64,000 nt of DNA, taken from positions 62,001 to 126,000 of the forward strand of contig VSJF01000012.1 in the NCBI GenBank assembly GCA_009739215.1, written 5' to 3'. Positions 21,571-34,217 of this stretch are shown here, piece by piece. The position numbers and the translations under genes were made by a program. A model generated the notes under the pieces. It did not search any database. It was not told the DNA's origin and saw nothing but the letters and a program-made list of their open reading frames with translations. Every line of letters begins with the position of its first letter. The stretch's first letter is position 1. The DNA comes from Floccularia luteovirens (Eukaryota > Basidiomycota > Agaricomycetes > Agaricales > Squamanitaceae).

Positions 21571-24461
21571 ATGGCTACCATTCCAATACCTGTGATGCCT
21601 TTGATGAAACATTCTATTGACCTGAAAGCAAATGGTGAAGTGAGTCGGATGCGCAACCACAAAGGTATGTCTATTGCTTCCACCTCTTTGGTAGATAATG
21701 TGCCCTCTAACTGGATTGACGATCACTCTAGGAAATATGCCTTCGCTCCCTCAAACAAAATATTGTTCTTTATGTCCCGCGAAGTTCACGCGGACTACAC
21801 ATCTCAATCGTCATTTGCGCTCTCGTAAGTCTTTTTGCAAAATGGATTCGCCATTATCTCACCTGTCTTAATAAAGATACTAATGAACGATCCCATCGAT
21901 GCAATGTAGGTTTTTGATCGTCCCCTACGACTCCAAGAATAATGCTCAATAATATCTTTAGACGTGCCACTGCCTGAATTCACACGAAGTGATCTGCTTA
22001 CAAGGCATAAACGGACGTGTGGCGATTCGTGCGTATAGAACTCTAATATCCTAAAATCATACTTACACGCTCCTTTTCGTCTTAGCAGCAATGCCAATCG
22101 CTCACGGCGGAAATCATGCCAGGTAGGCATTCCTCTTCTGATGAAGTTTTATGATACTCATTCACGTCCTATCTTCCAGGCTTGTGCTGAATCAAAAGTG
22201 AAATGCAATCTCCAGTACCCATGCTCAAAATGTGCATCTCGTGGGCGCGAGTGCATTTTTATCAACGACCCTGAGACATCTCGGAATAAGAAAAACGCTG
22301 CCAAAAAGGCAGCACAACGCTCTTCGAGTGTAAAATCCTCAGATTCTATTTCTACAGGGACTGGGTTCTGTTCTGCTAACCGATAACTCCACAATCTATC
22401 CTTCACTGTATAATACAAACTTGTCTTCGCCGACGCTGTCGCTTAATTCTGTTCTATCAACGACAAGCCGCCAAACGACTGTACCGAGTCTTTCCAATTC
22501 TTCCACTTCATCATCTCCTTCCTCATCACGGGGTTCGCCACGTTCTGATCTTTTCGACTCCCGGCAGGATCTAACAACAACATTTGATCAAACATTCGAC
22601 GGACTTGCGTTAGACACCAATTTCAATCGCCTTTTCGCAAGTAATATGTTCGAAACGTTTTTGGATGAGCCAATCACGTCATGCTCACCACAAGTGACGA
22701 ATCCGGGTGACTTTGCAACATGGATGGAGGGCAACGAACTTGTCGTATCCGAGCGAGGACCCGCTATCATTTCCACAAGGGTTCAGTCTGGACTCGCAGG
22801 ATTTCAATGCGGCGGAGTATCCCATATTGCCTTTGGCAAATGATTGCGCAACTCCTGGAACACTCTCGCAACAATTTTCGATGCCGCCGGGGATGGACCC
22901 CACCTCTTGTTTTGACCCCGCTCTGTTGATGGATAACAACGAACCTACGGTGGAGGAGTTGAATCAATATCGTACGTTTCTTGAAGACGTGACCCGGTGA
23001 AGATATTTATATTTTTGATAGTTTATCTGTTTTTCTCGACGTTTTGTGTTCAGGTGCCGCTCATCCACCACACGAATTGGCAAACAGAAGGGAAGTCTCC
23101 TCTTCTTTTGCGTGCTATGCAGGCTTGCGGCGCACTCTTCGCCAAGACTAAATCTTCCCTGCAATTCATAAATGATACATTGACTTCAACACGAGACCTG
23201 CTCATCACTGAATATGTAAGCCCATACCCTTTCACCACATGTGCATGTCACTTACGGGTGTTCTTTAGTCCAAGCCAACATCAGACCTGGGAGAGCAAGT
23301 ACACCTTATCCTCACTGTTGTTCTGTTGGAGACGATCGGACTCTTCCATCAACAACCCGATCAAAGGACATCTTCAAGTGTTTATCATAATATGCTTGTA
23401 ATGGTAAGTTTTTCAATTGAAACATTAACTTGGGCAATTCTAACCCCACATAGATGATTCGCAGGATCGGATTAATCAACCGAGTAGGGTCTTGGGCGCT
23501 CCCAGACCTTAATGATGTCAACGCATTAGACAATGCGTGGAAGGACTGGGCACATTATGAGACCATCAAACGGTAAGGATCTGCTTAGCCCGAGTCCGAA
23601 TGCTTGACTCAACGTGTCTTTAGTGCTCTGTTCCTGTCATACCTTCACGACTGCTGCCATTGCATGTATTTCTCGCTCTCACCATCATTCCATCCAACCG
23701 AATTCGACATCAGTCTTCCATGCGACGATGCGCTCTGGTTAGCCGGAAACGCGAGGCAATGGTTACAGATCCTACAGGCGCCATCTCCTTACGGTACAGG
23801 AATAGCCCGTATTTCTGGTGTCGGTATGCCTCAAGCTTTGGCAGTCCTCGGAGAAATGCGTCCATCTGGAATAACTCTACCCCTAAACCCATTCGCACAT
23901 TTTGTGCTCATACACACAATTCTCCGCAACATTTACGCATCCCGGAGTCAAACAGCATCGTCCCTTGCTGCAGCTGGTGTTGAGGGTGATCCCAGGATTC
24001 TTGCAAATGGTCAGCGGCCAGTGGATTCCGCCGCTGCAGGATTCAATGCGAAGGAGAACACGTTCGCAATTCAGTATGCCCTGCATAACTGGCTGCAGCT
24101 GTGGATGAACAGCCCAGAAACGATGCAGCTCGAGAAAAGCGGAGAAGAACCTCCGTTCGTTTACAATGCTATGCCTTTCTATTGGCTTGCTCAGGTCGCT
24201 GTGGTCGCTATTCAAGATGGGGCAGCTGACGGTGGTAGTAGCGTCAACGCTAGATTATTGGACGACAAGGGAGAAGGCCGCTATAGGCTTCTCAAGGAAT
24301 GGCTGGACCGTATCCGTACATTCCTACGAAATGGAACTCAAATCCCTACGCATCTTTGGGATGAACTCATGAAAATACGTCTGCAGGTATCACAATGTGC
24401 CGCCGGACAGTATGTTGACGAAGCTCATCATGGAATACTCGACTTCTTCCCTAGTGGTTGA
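21571..24461 (+). CDS. Zn2Cys6 binuclear-cluster transcription factor with fungal-specific regulatory domain
   Basis: Nuclear DNA-binding regulator. The zinc cluster is assembled from two exons: ...RSRRKSCQ (ending 22121) and ACAESKVKCNLQYPCSKC, followed by ASRGRECIF. This is C-x2-C-x6-C-x5-C-x2-C-x6-C with all six cysteines. Then come a basic KKAAQR linker, a Ser/Thr-rich stretch, VEELNQY|LYLFFSTF and QVPLIHHTNW, which opens the fungal-specific TF domain, and a long helical C terminus ending in ILDFFPSG. The first exon (21571 to about 21826) splices in phase to the zinc exon over an unusually long intron of about 265 nt; the start is supported by a TATA box but remains less certain than the body. 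A +1 shift near 22742 separates EGNEL from SYPSEDPLSF. Target pathway unknown; the neighbours do not form an obvious cluster. Confidence 0.85.
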
Positions 24462-25832
24462 AATTTTAATCTTGCGACGACATTTTCTGTATCATTATTT
24501 CCACCGGGGAGGCAAAAGGTAAAAAGGTTGTATCATAGACATTTATTGGGTTCCGTGAAGAAAAATAATCGATCGCGCTGTAGGTCACCATATGCGCATT
24601 ACATTAGCTTGTATTACTATCATCATGCATTCCATATTTTTTTTGTAATTTTGGGGTTGGGTTGCATATGGTCAATTGGCAGGCATTTGGACTTTTCCAC
24701 AATATAGAGATCTTCATCTTCTTTATTCGCATATTCGTATACTTCTTTAGATCCTCATTCCCATGTATGGTGAAGAAACCATTGCTTCCAGAGCAGACGA
24801 AAATGCTCAGGTCCATTGTTCTTCTCAGCTGCCAAAATGTAATAGTCTGTGTTAAAGTTTTATGCGTCCGTGCCGTGCGCTGATACCGAACAAAAAAGTC
24901 ATGGTGAACACACTCCCGATATATCAATGTAAAGTCGCCGTCAATTCTTCATATGTGACATCGCTTAGGTGCTGTTCTTCCATGTGCCACGCATCTGACC
25001 TCTTTTATGATTGATGTAGATAGATAACGGTCAAACTTGCCAGCTCTGGTTAAGCGAGATCATGGGATTGGGCTAACATACAGGAGATGTTACAGGTATA
25101 TGTATTATTTACAGGTATCTGCAAATGGACACTATCAGTTTCGGAAGAATTGAGCGCTGATGATAAAAACTAAAGGGGGACGAAGAGTCTCATCACATAA
25201 GATGTCGGCATTCCCGCGTAAACGGTTCCGACTCATTAAATCAGTATATATTTGTGTGTATAAATCATTGGAATGGGTACAAGAAGTCCTTTTAGAGGAA
25301 AGGTGCTCACCCAAAATCAAGTCACGGTAACAACTCAAGTGCCGTGTAGAAGTATGTTCCAGCATAAAATCGACATGCCCCGGCATATAATGTGCACCGA
25401 GACATTTCCTAGCTCTGGTTATGATCTCGAAGAATGAAAGACTCGAAGAGTCAAAGGCACTGTGTCGATGGTAGAAAATTCAAGGCGACCAGCGTGGCAT
25501 TTCTTCTTGAAAGTGAAAATTTACGGAAATAAAGTTTATATTCCTTGTCGGAGCTCTAATATATTTTGAAGACCGACAAGGCTTCCTTAGGGCCCGACAA
25601 TCGTACTTACGTATATATCTACATCCAATTCACCATGTAAGAAGGGCATGGATGTTTTGGAATGGCTGAGTAAACTGTTCCAGCTGCCCAACTTACATTG
25701 TTATGTCACATGCGAAGAGGGCTCCAAAACTCACGTCATTTGTGATCTTGTTCTGAGAACATGTACCACCTGATTGAACCACCAGAACCTTAGATATTTA
25801 CTTGTCAATCAACTCTCTTTCGGACAACCACG
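24462..25832. other. Intergenic region, transcription factor to GFA-like gene
   Basis: No gene recognised; contains the 3' flank of the regulator and the promoter of the next gene. Confidence 0.45.
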
Positions 25833-26579
25833 ATGCCCGTAGAGCTCAGAGGAAGTTGCCATTGTGGTGCCGTACGATTTTCACTTCAGTCAAACACCCC
25901 TGTGCCATATCAGGTACATATTTTTTCACTGGGGGTTACTACCGAGATTGACGGAATTACTTTTACTGATCGTGCTCTAGTTATGCCTCTGCTCCATTTG
26001 TCGAAAAGTTGGAGGAGTAGGAGGTTCTATCAACCTTGGCGGTATCACCGACACTCTCAAAGTCGAAGGTAGGGAGCATATCAGGTGCAATCTGTCAGTA
26101 AAATTTCGGGGGAAATGCTCTGATGTTGTATGTTTGTGCTTCGAAAAGCGTGTACAAGGCCGTGTTGAACCGAGACACTCCTAATGAATCTATCGCTTCG
26201 TCTGAACGTAGTTTTTGCTCCAAGTGTTCTAGTATGCTCTGGCTTTATGATAAAAGTTGGTATGTAAAATTTTACTTCTAGTATCAGCTGCCCCAGCACC
26301 ATTCATTGACGGAATTTCTTTAGGCCAGAATTGATACACCCTTTTGCTTCCGCGATAGATACTCCGGAATTGGAACCTCCACAGACTTTGGTGAGAAACA
26401 TCAATTTTATATTGATACGGAGCTAATAAGAATGCGGGATATTTGTATAGGTATGTATCATGAAGGACTCGAAACCAGGTTATGTTCGGCTCCCGGAAGG
26501 AGACACCAAAGTTTACAAGAAATATGGACCCGATACACTCGAGGAGTGGCATAAGAAACATAACCTATATAAAGACTGA
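25833..26579 (+). CDS. GFA/CENP-V-like zinc-binding protein
   Basis: Member of the glutathione-dependent formaldehyde-activating (GFA)/CENP-V fold; most fungal members have unknown substrates. The product starts MPVELRGSCHCGAVRF and splices YQ|LCLCSICRKVGG, giving the CxC and CxCxxC zinc ligands. It continues with INLGGITDTLKVEG, AVLNRDTPNES, SFCSKCSSMLWLYD (third zinc CxxC), SW|PELIHPFASAIDTPE and a C-terminal KKYGPDTLEEWHKKHNLYKD. About four short introns are needed; all have GT-AG ends and keep the frame, though the acceptor before AVLNRD is approximate. Stop at 26577-26579. The family is secure from the Cys pattern; a formaldehyde-related role is not implied. Confidence 0.83.
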
Positions 26580-28282
26580 TTTATATTCACAGCATGCTGT
26601 ATCATGTATATGTGTACTATCCAAGTCCTTCCGTCGACATCGGTGACCCGTGCTTTCCTATTCTGGGGACATCGGGGCGCGCTAAAGTGTTCAATTGAGA
26701 CGATACTCCATTGTTGACATCAACTTGTCTTGAGCAATATATCAAATATCGGCGGTGATAGAACACAAATAATTTATGTCAGATACGGGGAAGAAGTGCT
26801 CGTTTCGAAGAAACTTTATGACCAAACACCGCGTAGAGTCGCGTAGAACCGGCTTCCAATTGTTTATCAGGATCGGTATTGCAGGTAAGTACATTCGTAC
26901 GCCGTTCCGGAACGTTCCTGATTGCTGGGCGTTCGGTGACATTCCCCCACACCGAAGATGAGTATGGACCCTTTTGCCAACCGAGCGAAATCATGGACAA
27001 AATTAGGGCTAGACGTTTGATGTATTCTCAGACTGTCCGATTTAGCACCCAGTTGTATATACTGGGGCAATCAATTGCACTCCGCTTACGCGGGTTCGTT
27101 TATCACAGCCAATAGATGCTGCGCCACAGATATAGAGATCTATAGCAGAATCAGCTGCCCATTCCAATATACTTTCTCGGTGCAGCGTGTATTTGTTGTG
27201 CATCCTAGTGCGTGGGAACCTCATTTATAGTTCATAATATTATCCGTAGCTGTCGGAACAACCAGTATGAAGTTGTCATAGGACCGCTAACAAGGCCGCG
27301 ATGGTAGGATGGTGACTTGTCTACCAAGTCTTACCGCTTCAGGGGTGACTTGGCGCTCCCATCCCTCAGAGGACAGGACCTGCGTGCGTCGATCATGATC
27401 GGCCGTGAATCCTGAGCAGATGCTAATTCCCTGCAATCGTTTCAGGGTTTTCGAGGGGGAGTATTTTAGACATTGTTACAGGTTCTATAGTTTCATTTTG
27501 TCCAGAGTACGGAGCACAAATATGGAGAACGATCACCGTTTATTATGGTCCTCTAGAAGATCATAATAATATCATAAGAAGTCTTATGCTCCGACAACAA
27601 AATAAAAGATGCTGTCCATGTAGGTCCTTCTAATATATCCATTCAATGGTCAGAATTTATTCATCTCAGGCCTTCGGCATTTTTCCATGACCCACTGATG
27701 AGCCGACTATTCGTCAAGGGACCGAATCCGATAATTGATCATCATCAGGGTTTAGTGTCTACAACCTAAACGGAACAGATCTCAATAACTGCCACATTTG
27801 GGTGCTCTGTTTGGGGTGGGGTGAAGAGGATGTTTTGTATATGGCAGTGTTCGGAATTTTGGTGGAGGGTTTCTGGTTCAACGAACTTTGGGGGTTTTCC
27901 GTGAAGGGTATGTAACCTTCCTAATTTTCCCTGCCAGAACAAATTATCATATGGATTGCACAGGCGCTTGCGTCGACTTGTCCAGGTATAACAAAGATGG
28001 ATAGGTAATTATAGCCTCTGAATTTGGGTGCACCAGATTCAAGTTCATCGAATCTACTCATTCGAGAAGAGGTCCATGAAAGTTAGGATGTACAGCTATC
28101 GCATTTCCCTCAAGAGCTCGCGCTGATGTTGTAGTTAAATGCAAGTAAGTGATGATTACCTAATGTTATTACTGGAATTACGATCACGTGTAGAAACGCG
28201 CTTCATAGAATTTTTCCACGGTTTGACTCTACTTTTAGCGTTCAGCGTCGTCCTTGACATCGTCCAACACATCCTCCTCAAC
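26580..28282. other. Intergenic region, GFA-like gene to kinesin
   Basis: No gene recognised. An ORF open from 28139 runs into the kinesin frame, but its first 48 residues do not look like a kinesin N terminus. Confidence 0.45.
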
Positions 28283-31200
28283 ATGATTCCTAGCACTCCA
28301 AAGGTGCCGAAGTCAACGCCATTCACTCCCAAACGTACCTTATCCTCAGCTTCAACTTCCTCGTCTTCAAGTGACCTTTCAGCCCGTCTTGCTCGCACAA
28401 CACCAAATCTTCTCGCTTCAACTCATAAGAAATACAAGGCTCCGCTCTCTGTCGAGTCTCGTACGAAGACTGCGGTCAAACCCAAACTTGCCGCCGTTCC
28501 TGGGACACCGACAAAACGTGATGGCACGCCCAGTCGTCCTGTAACCCCTAGAACTCGCTCAGAAAGTCCATCTCTCATGCCTGCTGCGAGTGAGATGGAT
28601 GTTAGCAATGTTGATCCAGAACAAGTCCTGGTTGATTTCGAAACAGTTGAGCCTGGCGACGTTTCTGGAGAAATTGATGAAGCTTGGCTTAGAACTGCCG
28701 AATTGGACCACGGCAAAGATGATAAAGTCATGGTCTCCGTCAGGTATGATTTTATCAGTCTATGTTTGCAACTTTGCCTCATGCAAGAGTCAGGGTGCGT
28801 CCATCTGAAACCACGCCTGCTTGGGTACCCTCGCCATCGAATGGGAGTATCAAACTTGATCCTGCGCATGCCAAACACTCAAATACTAATTCATCAAATG
28901 CGACATTTAATTTCGATGCAGTACTCACAGGAACACCGAATAAGCCTGTCTATACAACCGTTGCACGATCGCATGTACAAGCAGCCATGGAAGGCTATAA
29001 CTCAGTCATATTCGCGTACGGCCAAACAGCATCAGGAAAAACATTCACTCTTAGTGGTGATGACGATGAGCCAGGTATCATTCCCCGTGCTATGCGGGAT
29101 GTATTTGCTTTCATACGCCGCACTCCTACACGAGAGTACCTCTTGCGGTGCTCCTATCTCGAAATTTACAACGAATCGATCCATGATTTACTCGCACCAC
29201 CTACATTAGCTGCTGCGAACCCAGTGCAGATTCAAGGCGGAGGTGGTAATGATATTATACTGACGCCACTCCGAGAAGAAGTCGTGACCAGCCTAAAGAG
29301 CGTGAAGGAAGTCTTGAAACGTGGTGAGGGAAACAGGCGCACAGCGTGCACAGATTGGAACGACCGCAGTAGCAGGAGTCATAGTGTCTTCAGGCTTGTA
29401 GTTGAAAGTAGAGAACGTGGGAGTGGTGCAGCACCTGTCGAAGCTGATGAGGTTCCTTCCCCATCGGCGAACGGGCGTCACACTCCCGGCCTTAATGGAA
29501 GACAAACTCCGGGACCCGGGGGAGCAAGGTTACAGGCAAGGGGCGGAAGGAGCGTGCAGACCTCTGTTCTAGTCAGTGTATGTTGTCGAACGTAGCGACC
29601 AAGCTAACTATTCCACACAGAGTTTAATTGATCTTGCTGGTTCAGAGAAGGCTACCTCTGACAAGGAAAGGACGCGAGAGGGTAAATATATCAACACCAG
29701 GTTAATTTCATTTCGGATGGAATCTGTGATAGCGTATTGATTACCTTTAACAGTTTATTAACGCTGGGGACTGTTATTGGAACATTAGCTGACAACGCTG
29801 CAAAAAATAAAGCGTTGGTCTATTTCCAGAATTATCCAAGAGTATCGCTAACTGTAACATTGGGGAACTCAACAGTGATCATGTTCCTTACAGGAACTCT
29901 AAACTAACCCGCATGCTACAACCGTCTCTGTCCGGTAATGCTCGGATAAGTGTGATTTGTACAATCAATCCAGATATAGGTGCTATAGCAGAAAGCACAA
30001 GCACGCTCTTATTCGCTAAGCGGATCAAGACCGTACAGGTAAGTCTGAATGTTGTTTTGCAAATGAACGGAATCTCACGCTCTCTTACAATTTTTTCTGT
30101 AGCTTAATGCCCAGAAGAAGGAGATCGTTGACACTGAAGCGTTGATTGAAAGATATAGGAAAGAAATCGAAGACCTCAAGAAACGCCTGGCAGAAAGAGA
30201 AGAGGCCGTTCCTGTACGGTCGCGTAGGCTTTCTGCTCGCGAGGTAAGTCGTTTATTAGTTAAGAATGGGGTAATTGATATTCAAAATTTTACAGCAAGT
30301 GGACGAGTCTAAAGCTATGAGAGATTTGAACTCTCGTATCCAACAACTTACGAAACTCATTTTGACTAGTCAAACAGTCGACGAAGGAAAAGGCGATGAA
30401 TCTCGTCCCGCAAGTCCTGTTAAAGTTGATTTCGATATGTCGCCCTATCAGGTAAATCAGTGTTGGCTTGCATTACTCTTGCACTATCGGTTGACAGCGA
30501 ATGTGTATAGCTGCAACAGGAACTCCTTGCCGCGCGATTGCAGCTCGAGTCTCAAGCTAGTCAAATATTATCCCTGGAAGCTGCGCTAGTAGCTCGTCCT
30601 CCCCTTCCGCCGACCGCATCAGAAAGCGAGAAGGATAAGCTTATCGCAGAACAAGGCAAGACCATTCGCGAACTCGAGATTGTGGTGAAAGGATACGAAG
30701 AGAATCTTGGAGAACCTCTCCGCGCAGTTAGAGAGGACGTTGAAAAAGAATGGATGGTTAAAGTGGAAGAGGAGCGAAAATTGAGAGAAGAAAAGGAGAA
30801 CTGGGCTGCTGAAGTCGTTAGGCAACTCGAGAAGGAAAAGAAGGTGCGTTGATTTTTATTTTACGTATCTGTTTCTTTGTGTTAACATAAACCCATCTAT
30901 TCAGACTCGTACCAAACTAGAAGAAGAGCGAAGAGCATTGGCAGCGTTCGTTAGCAAGTTCGATGCACTAGGGCTAGGCCCCTCAATGCCCCCTCCGTCA
31001 AAGATGAAACACCCTATGCCCAGTTTGAGTGGAGCAAAGACAGCTTTTGCTCAACGGCAGAATCGCACACCGGCGCCTCGTGTTTTGGAAGATATGGCTG
31101 AAGAGGCCAGTGAAATCTGTGATTCCCCGATGCGCTTACCGGAATCTGTTTTGAAGGGGCAGCAGAGTTTGCTGGAACAGGTTTTACCCGGGGATGAAGA

Positions 31201-31396
31201 TGTAGACGCCAGTTTTGATATGGAGTTGGAAGTGGAGAAGTTGCTCATTCCACAGGAAGAAGAGACTAGTAAGATGGTATGGCCGAGTGGGAGGAGAATG
31301 TCATTTGTAGGGGGTCCGGGTAGGAAAGGATCGACGAGTCCAGCGAGGGATGTTTTATCTGACAAGGAGAACGTTATCCCTTTGGCCAAGCCTTGA
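28283..31396 (+). CDS. Kinesin motor protein, Kip2/CENP-E (kinesin-7)-like
   Basis: Microtubule plus-end-directed motor. The Ser/Thr/Pro-rich N-terminal tail (MIPSTPKVPKSTPFTPKR) is typical of Kip2 proteins and carries many SP/TP sites. The motor domain shows VRVRPSE, FNFDAVL, the P-loop FAYGQTASGKTFT, YLEIYNESIHDLL, switch I DWNDRSSRSHSVF, switch II SLIDLAGSEKA, NKADHVPYRNSKLTRML and CTINPD. After LLFAKRIKTVQ|LNAQKKEI comes a coiled-coil stalk (roughly 30100-30960, Lys/Glu-rich heptads), then a Pro/Ser-rich tail ending in VIPLAKP. Introns of about 50-70 nt join every block in frame. A Gly/Pro-rich insert (near 29450-29540) sits between switch I and switch II. The ATG at 28283 was chosen because it begins the Kip2-like tail. 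Confidence 0.92.
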
Positions 31397-31779
31397 AAAC
31401 TTCTATCAGCACTCTGTTTCCATATAGCGCCGGGCGCTGGACGACTTGTGGCCAAGACAGTAAGTAATGAATATGACTGAAGTTTTTCCGCCTTGCTTTC
31501 GAATGAGCAAGGTTATTTATCTGTGGAATTTTGTCTGTGCATCAGTGTTTTAGCATAAACTTGCATTTTAGCTCTAGGATTTGTTTTTTGTTTTATCTCC
31601 TGTCTCAATATGACTTGGTGATTATATGTCACTTTCGTATAGTTTGAAGGATTTGTTAAAGTGTCTCTCGAACGCACCATGCATTCTTGCTCATGGACCC
31701 CTTAGTAAGCGCCGCCCTGAAGTTATGTATGATGCACTACATGTACACCCGCACGTTTGTCCTCGTTTGTGAAACATAC

Positions 31780-31788
31780 TATATATAA
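31780..31788 (+). promoter_or_regulatory. TATA box of the Crinkler-like gene
   Basis: TATATATAA lies about 45 nt before the ATG at 31826. Confidence 0.5.
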
Positions 31789-31825
31789 CCGACCATAATT
31801 CAGTATTCAACATGGCTTATAGCTT

Positions 31826-32731
31826 ATGTCGGACACAGTTAATCTGAATTGCCTTGCTATTGGCAACGACTTGTTATTTGATGACATTTTCACAGTCAAA
31901 ATCCTGCCAACATACAGTATCAGCGTACTTGGCCAAGTAATCTGGACCAAAAAAACCGAGTGGCATTGCTTCGACTCAGAAGGCCTGAAACTCTACAAGT
32001 TGAAGCAATCCGTCTCCACCACGAAAAGAAAGTTTCAAAGAAAGTATTACTAGACTGCAACTGAACACCACTGAGGGGCAGTCTGCTCTCGATATCCTTG
32101 ATTCAACACTCAGCGTGGCCCAGTCGAGCCTTTCCCAACCAGCCAAGCAGGACCTATACATTATTGTAGTAACCCCATCACAAGCCACAGTCACAGCCGA
32201 GAATGTACACCATTTCATGCTCAATGCCGCATTACCACAATACAAACTACAAGTGTTCAGCACGTCTACATCCACTCTCAGATTTGGAAAAGTCGGCAGA
32301 GTGATGGAGGACGTAGATGTTCCGTGCTACTTGGTCCAGGACTGCGGACTCTTACAACAAATGCATAACGATCTCACAACAAGATATTTTAAAATACCAA
32401 CCCTCAGGCATTTCGGCATTCGAAGGCACTGCATATGATCCTCATCGACAATCCTACAATGTTCCAACTCTCCACAAAGCCTAGTGCATGGCAAGTCACG
32501 GATCGATGTCTAGATATCTGTGTTTGGCTAATGGAAAGTTTGGGTCGTCATTGCCACACCAATTCAGAGATAGGAGATGATGATGTAGATGTGGTTATTG
32601 ACGGGCTCGTCAGTGTAGAGAATCGGGGAGTCATAGCATGGGAGGATGTGTCTCCCGCCATATTTCGGAAATATTGCTCCCAGTTTGAACTTGAACCCAT
32701 TTTGGGAAATTTGGTCGATACAAACATCTGA
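31826..32731 (+). pseudogene. Crinkler-like N-terminal region (frame-disrupted)
   Basis: The product starts MSDTVNLNCLAIGND, then DIFTVKILPTYSISVLGQVI, which follows the ubiquitin-like Crinkler (CRN) N-terminal domain of basidiomycete proteins (LNCLVxGDD, xxFxVKI, Ser-rich helix start). The continuation ESFKESITRLQLNT, QDLYIIVVTPSQ and later SAWQVTDRCLDIC is clearly coding but lies in other frames. At least three +1 shifts (near 32005, 32400 and 32463) would be needed to link these pieces to the kinase-like ORF downstream. CRN proteins are intracellular effector-like proteins first described in oomycetes and also found in fungi, often fused to kinase or NTPase modules. I read this as the front half of one CRN-kinase gene that is decayed or mis-assembled. 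Confidence 0.6.
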
Positions 32732-32828
32732 AGAACAAGGTTTCCAAGCTATTATTTTGAAAGTAAGGCAATTGATAGTCTTGCATGACTCTGTCCCGAA
32801 GTGCTCTCTCTGCTAGCTTTCCATCTTC

Positions 32829-34045
32829 ATGATCTCCCGCAGCATCAAATGGGGGGTTGTACATGATGGCAATGTAATGTATATTATCAGAATCCAGAGA
32901 CAGTACTCGCGACCGTATGTTGTCATTTCCTCGCCACTATCCATCGATGCCACGACTACGCCCACCCCTTTGTCGCTGATATGTTATATGATACTCAGCA
33001 GAAATGACGACATAGATGTGGTCGATCCCAAAATTGTGGCCGATGTATCAATTCCATCCGAACATTCTGTGGACGAAGTGTTCCATTCGGGATCCCCCAA
33101 ACGCGATGACGACAGTGACGCTGAAGACCAGGTTTTTCCAGACACCGAGTCTAGAATGCTGACGGTAAAGTCGAACAGAAACTTTCCCCCTCCATTTCAG
33201 TGGCACAACTCAGATTTACTCAAGACAAACTCTGTTATTGTCCATCTTCCTGCCCTTGCTGATAGAGTAGCCATTCATATGTCTCGCCGGCCTCCCCTCA
33301 TCAATGCTCTAAATGATCCGGTCGACCTGATTGCGACTTCTTTTATTGGGGTAGGTGGTTTTGGCCGTGTCTTCAAAGGGGTCTTATCCCAGCCAAGTGG
33401 ATACGGTACGGGCTTGGTGATCAAACTAGCGAAACAAAGGTGTGAAGATGAACTGAAAAATGAAGCCAATGCTTACAAGCGTCTTGGAAAGCTTGCTGGG
33501 TATCTCACTCCTATGTTTTATGGTTTCTTCACTGGCACATTTGGAGATGAATCATTTTCGATCATCGTTTTGAGTTACGGAGGTCATAGTCTGACGAGTT
33601 TTGATGGGCTTGCAAAATATACAAGGTGTGTTCATTAGGTTGAGTGTGATTACATTATTTTATTAATGTGGTATTGCCAAGGTTATCAATCGCGCTGCAG
33701 CTCTATGGAATTCATCTCGCAGGTGTCAAGTTAAATGATATGCCAAAGGCTAGGAATGTGGTTCATAGCCGGACTGGATGTCGAATAATGGACTTTTCAG
33801 TTGCTGAGACAAAGCATGTTTGTCCCGGAATGTTCCAATGCAACGAGCTGATTAAAACGATGGATGAGCTACACATTCCTGGAGATTGGCTTCTTCTGAA
33901 GAGTCTTAAAATAGCACAAGAGCTTTCTGACTTTTCCTCGTATACTTTCTTAACCCTCCTTGTAGCTCTGGTTTCTATCACCGCTCCCTTGCGGTGGTTA
34001 TGGGGTTATGGTCTTCATTCAGAGGGTCGCTTACTATGGCAATGA
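32829..34045 (+). CDS. Protein-kinase-like domain protein (C-terminal part of the Crinkler-like locus)
   Basis: The ORF from 32829 splices near 33625-33681 (KYT plus RLSIALQL). It shows a glycine loop FIGVGGFGRVFKG, the ATP-binding Lys in LVIKLAKQ, a helix C-like ELKNEANAYKRL, the hinge region SIIVLSYGGHSL, a catalytic-loop equivalent IHLAGVKLNDMPKARNVV (Asp in LND) and a DFG equivalent GCRIMDFSVAE. The catalytic HxD and DFG motifs are both altered (KLND, DFS), as is common in this basidiomycete kinase-like group, so activity is uncertain. An acidic linker (DDDSDAEDQ) precedes the domain. The start at 32829 is simply the first ATG of the open frame; the true N terminus is probably the Crinkler-like segment upstream. 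Confidence 0.65.
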
Positions 34046-34217
34046 TAAAACGATCTATGTCTGCGATATTCAGACTGGTCGAATTTTGAAGAAGTTGACT
34101 GGATGGGATCGGAATTTTCCCGGGGATGACTCTGTTGCTCTTGGAATAACATCATTGCGCGAAATCCAGACACTGGTTACATTGTCGGAAGAACAACAAA
34201 TCAATTTCAATCCATAA
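34008..34217 (+). other. Possible lone WD40-like blade after the kinase
   Basis: An ORF beginning in the kinase tail reads GNDKTIYVCDIQTGRILKKL followed by TGWDRNF. This has the spacing of a single WD40 blade (D-x-TI-x-V-x-DI-x-TG). No second blade is seen. It may be the degenerate end of the kinase gene or chance similarity. Confidence 0.3.

Noticed and set aside
13994..24461. Secondary-metabolite cluster (thioesterase plus Zn2Cys6 regulator)
   Set aside because: No core synthase or tailoring genes lie between them, and an unrelated cerato-platanin and a 4 kb empty interval separate them.
28139..28282. Earlier ATG giving an N-terminal extension of the kinesin
   Set aside because: The extra residues do not resemble kinesin-7 tails, while MIPSTPKVPK at 28283 does; the extension is more likely 5' UTR.
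31051..31455. 134-codon reverse-strand ORF within the kinesin tail
   Set aside because: Antisense shadow of the Pro/Ser-rich coding sequence on the plus strand.
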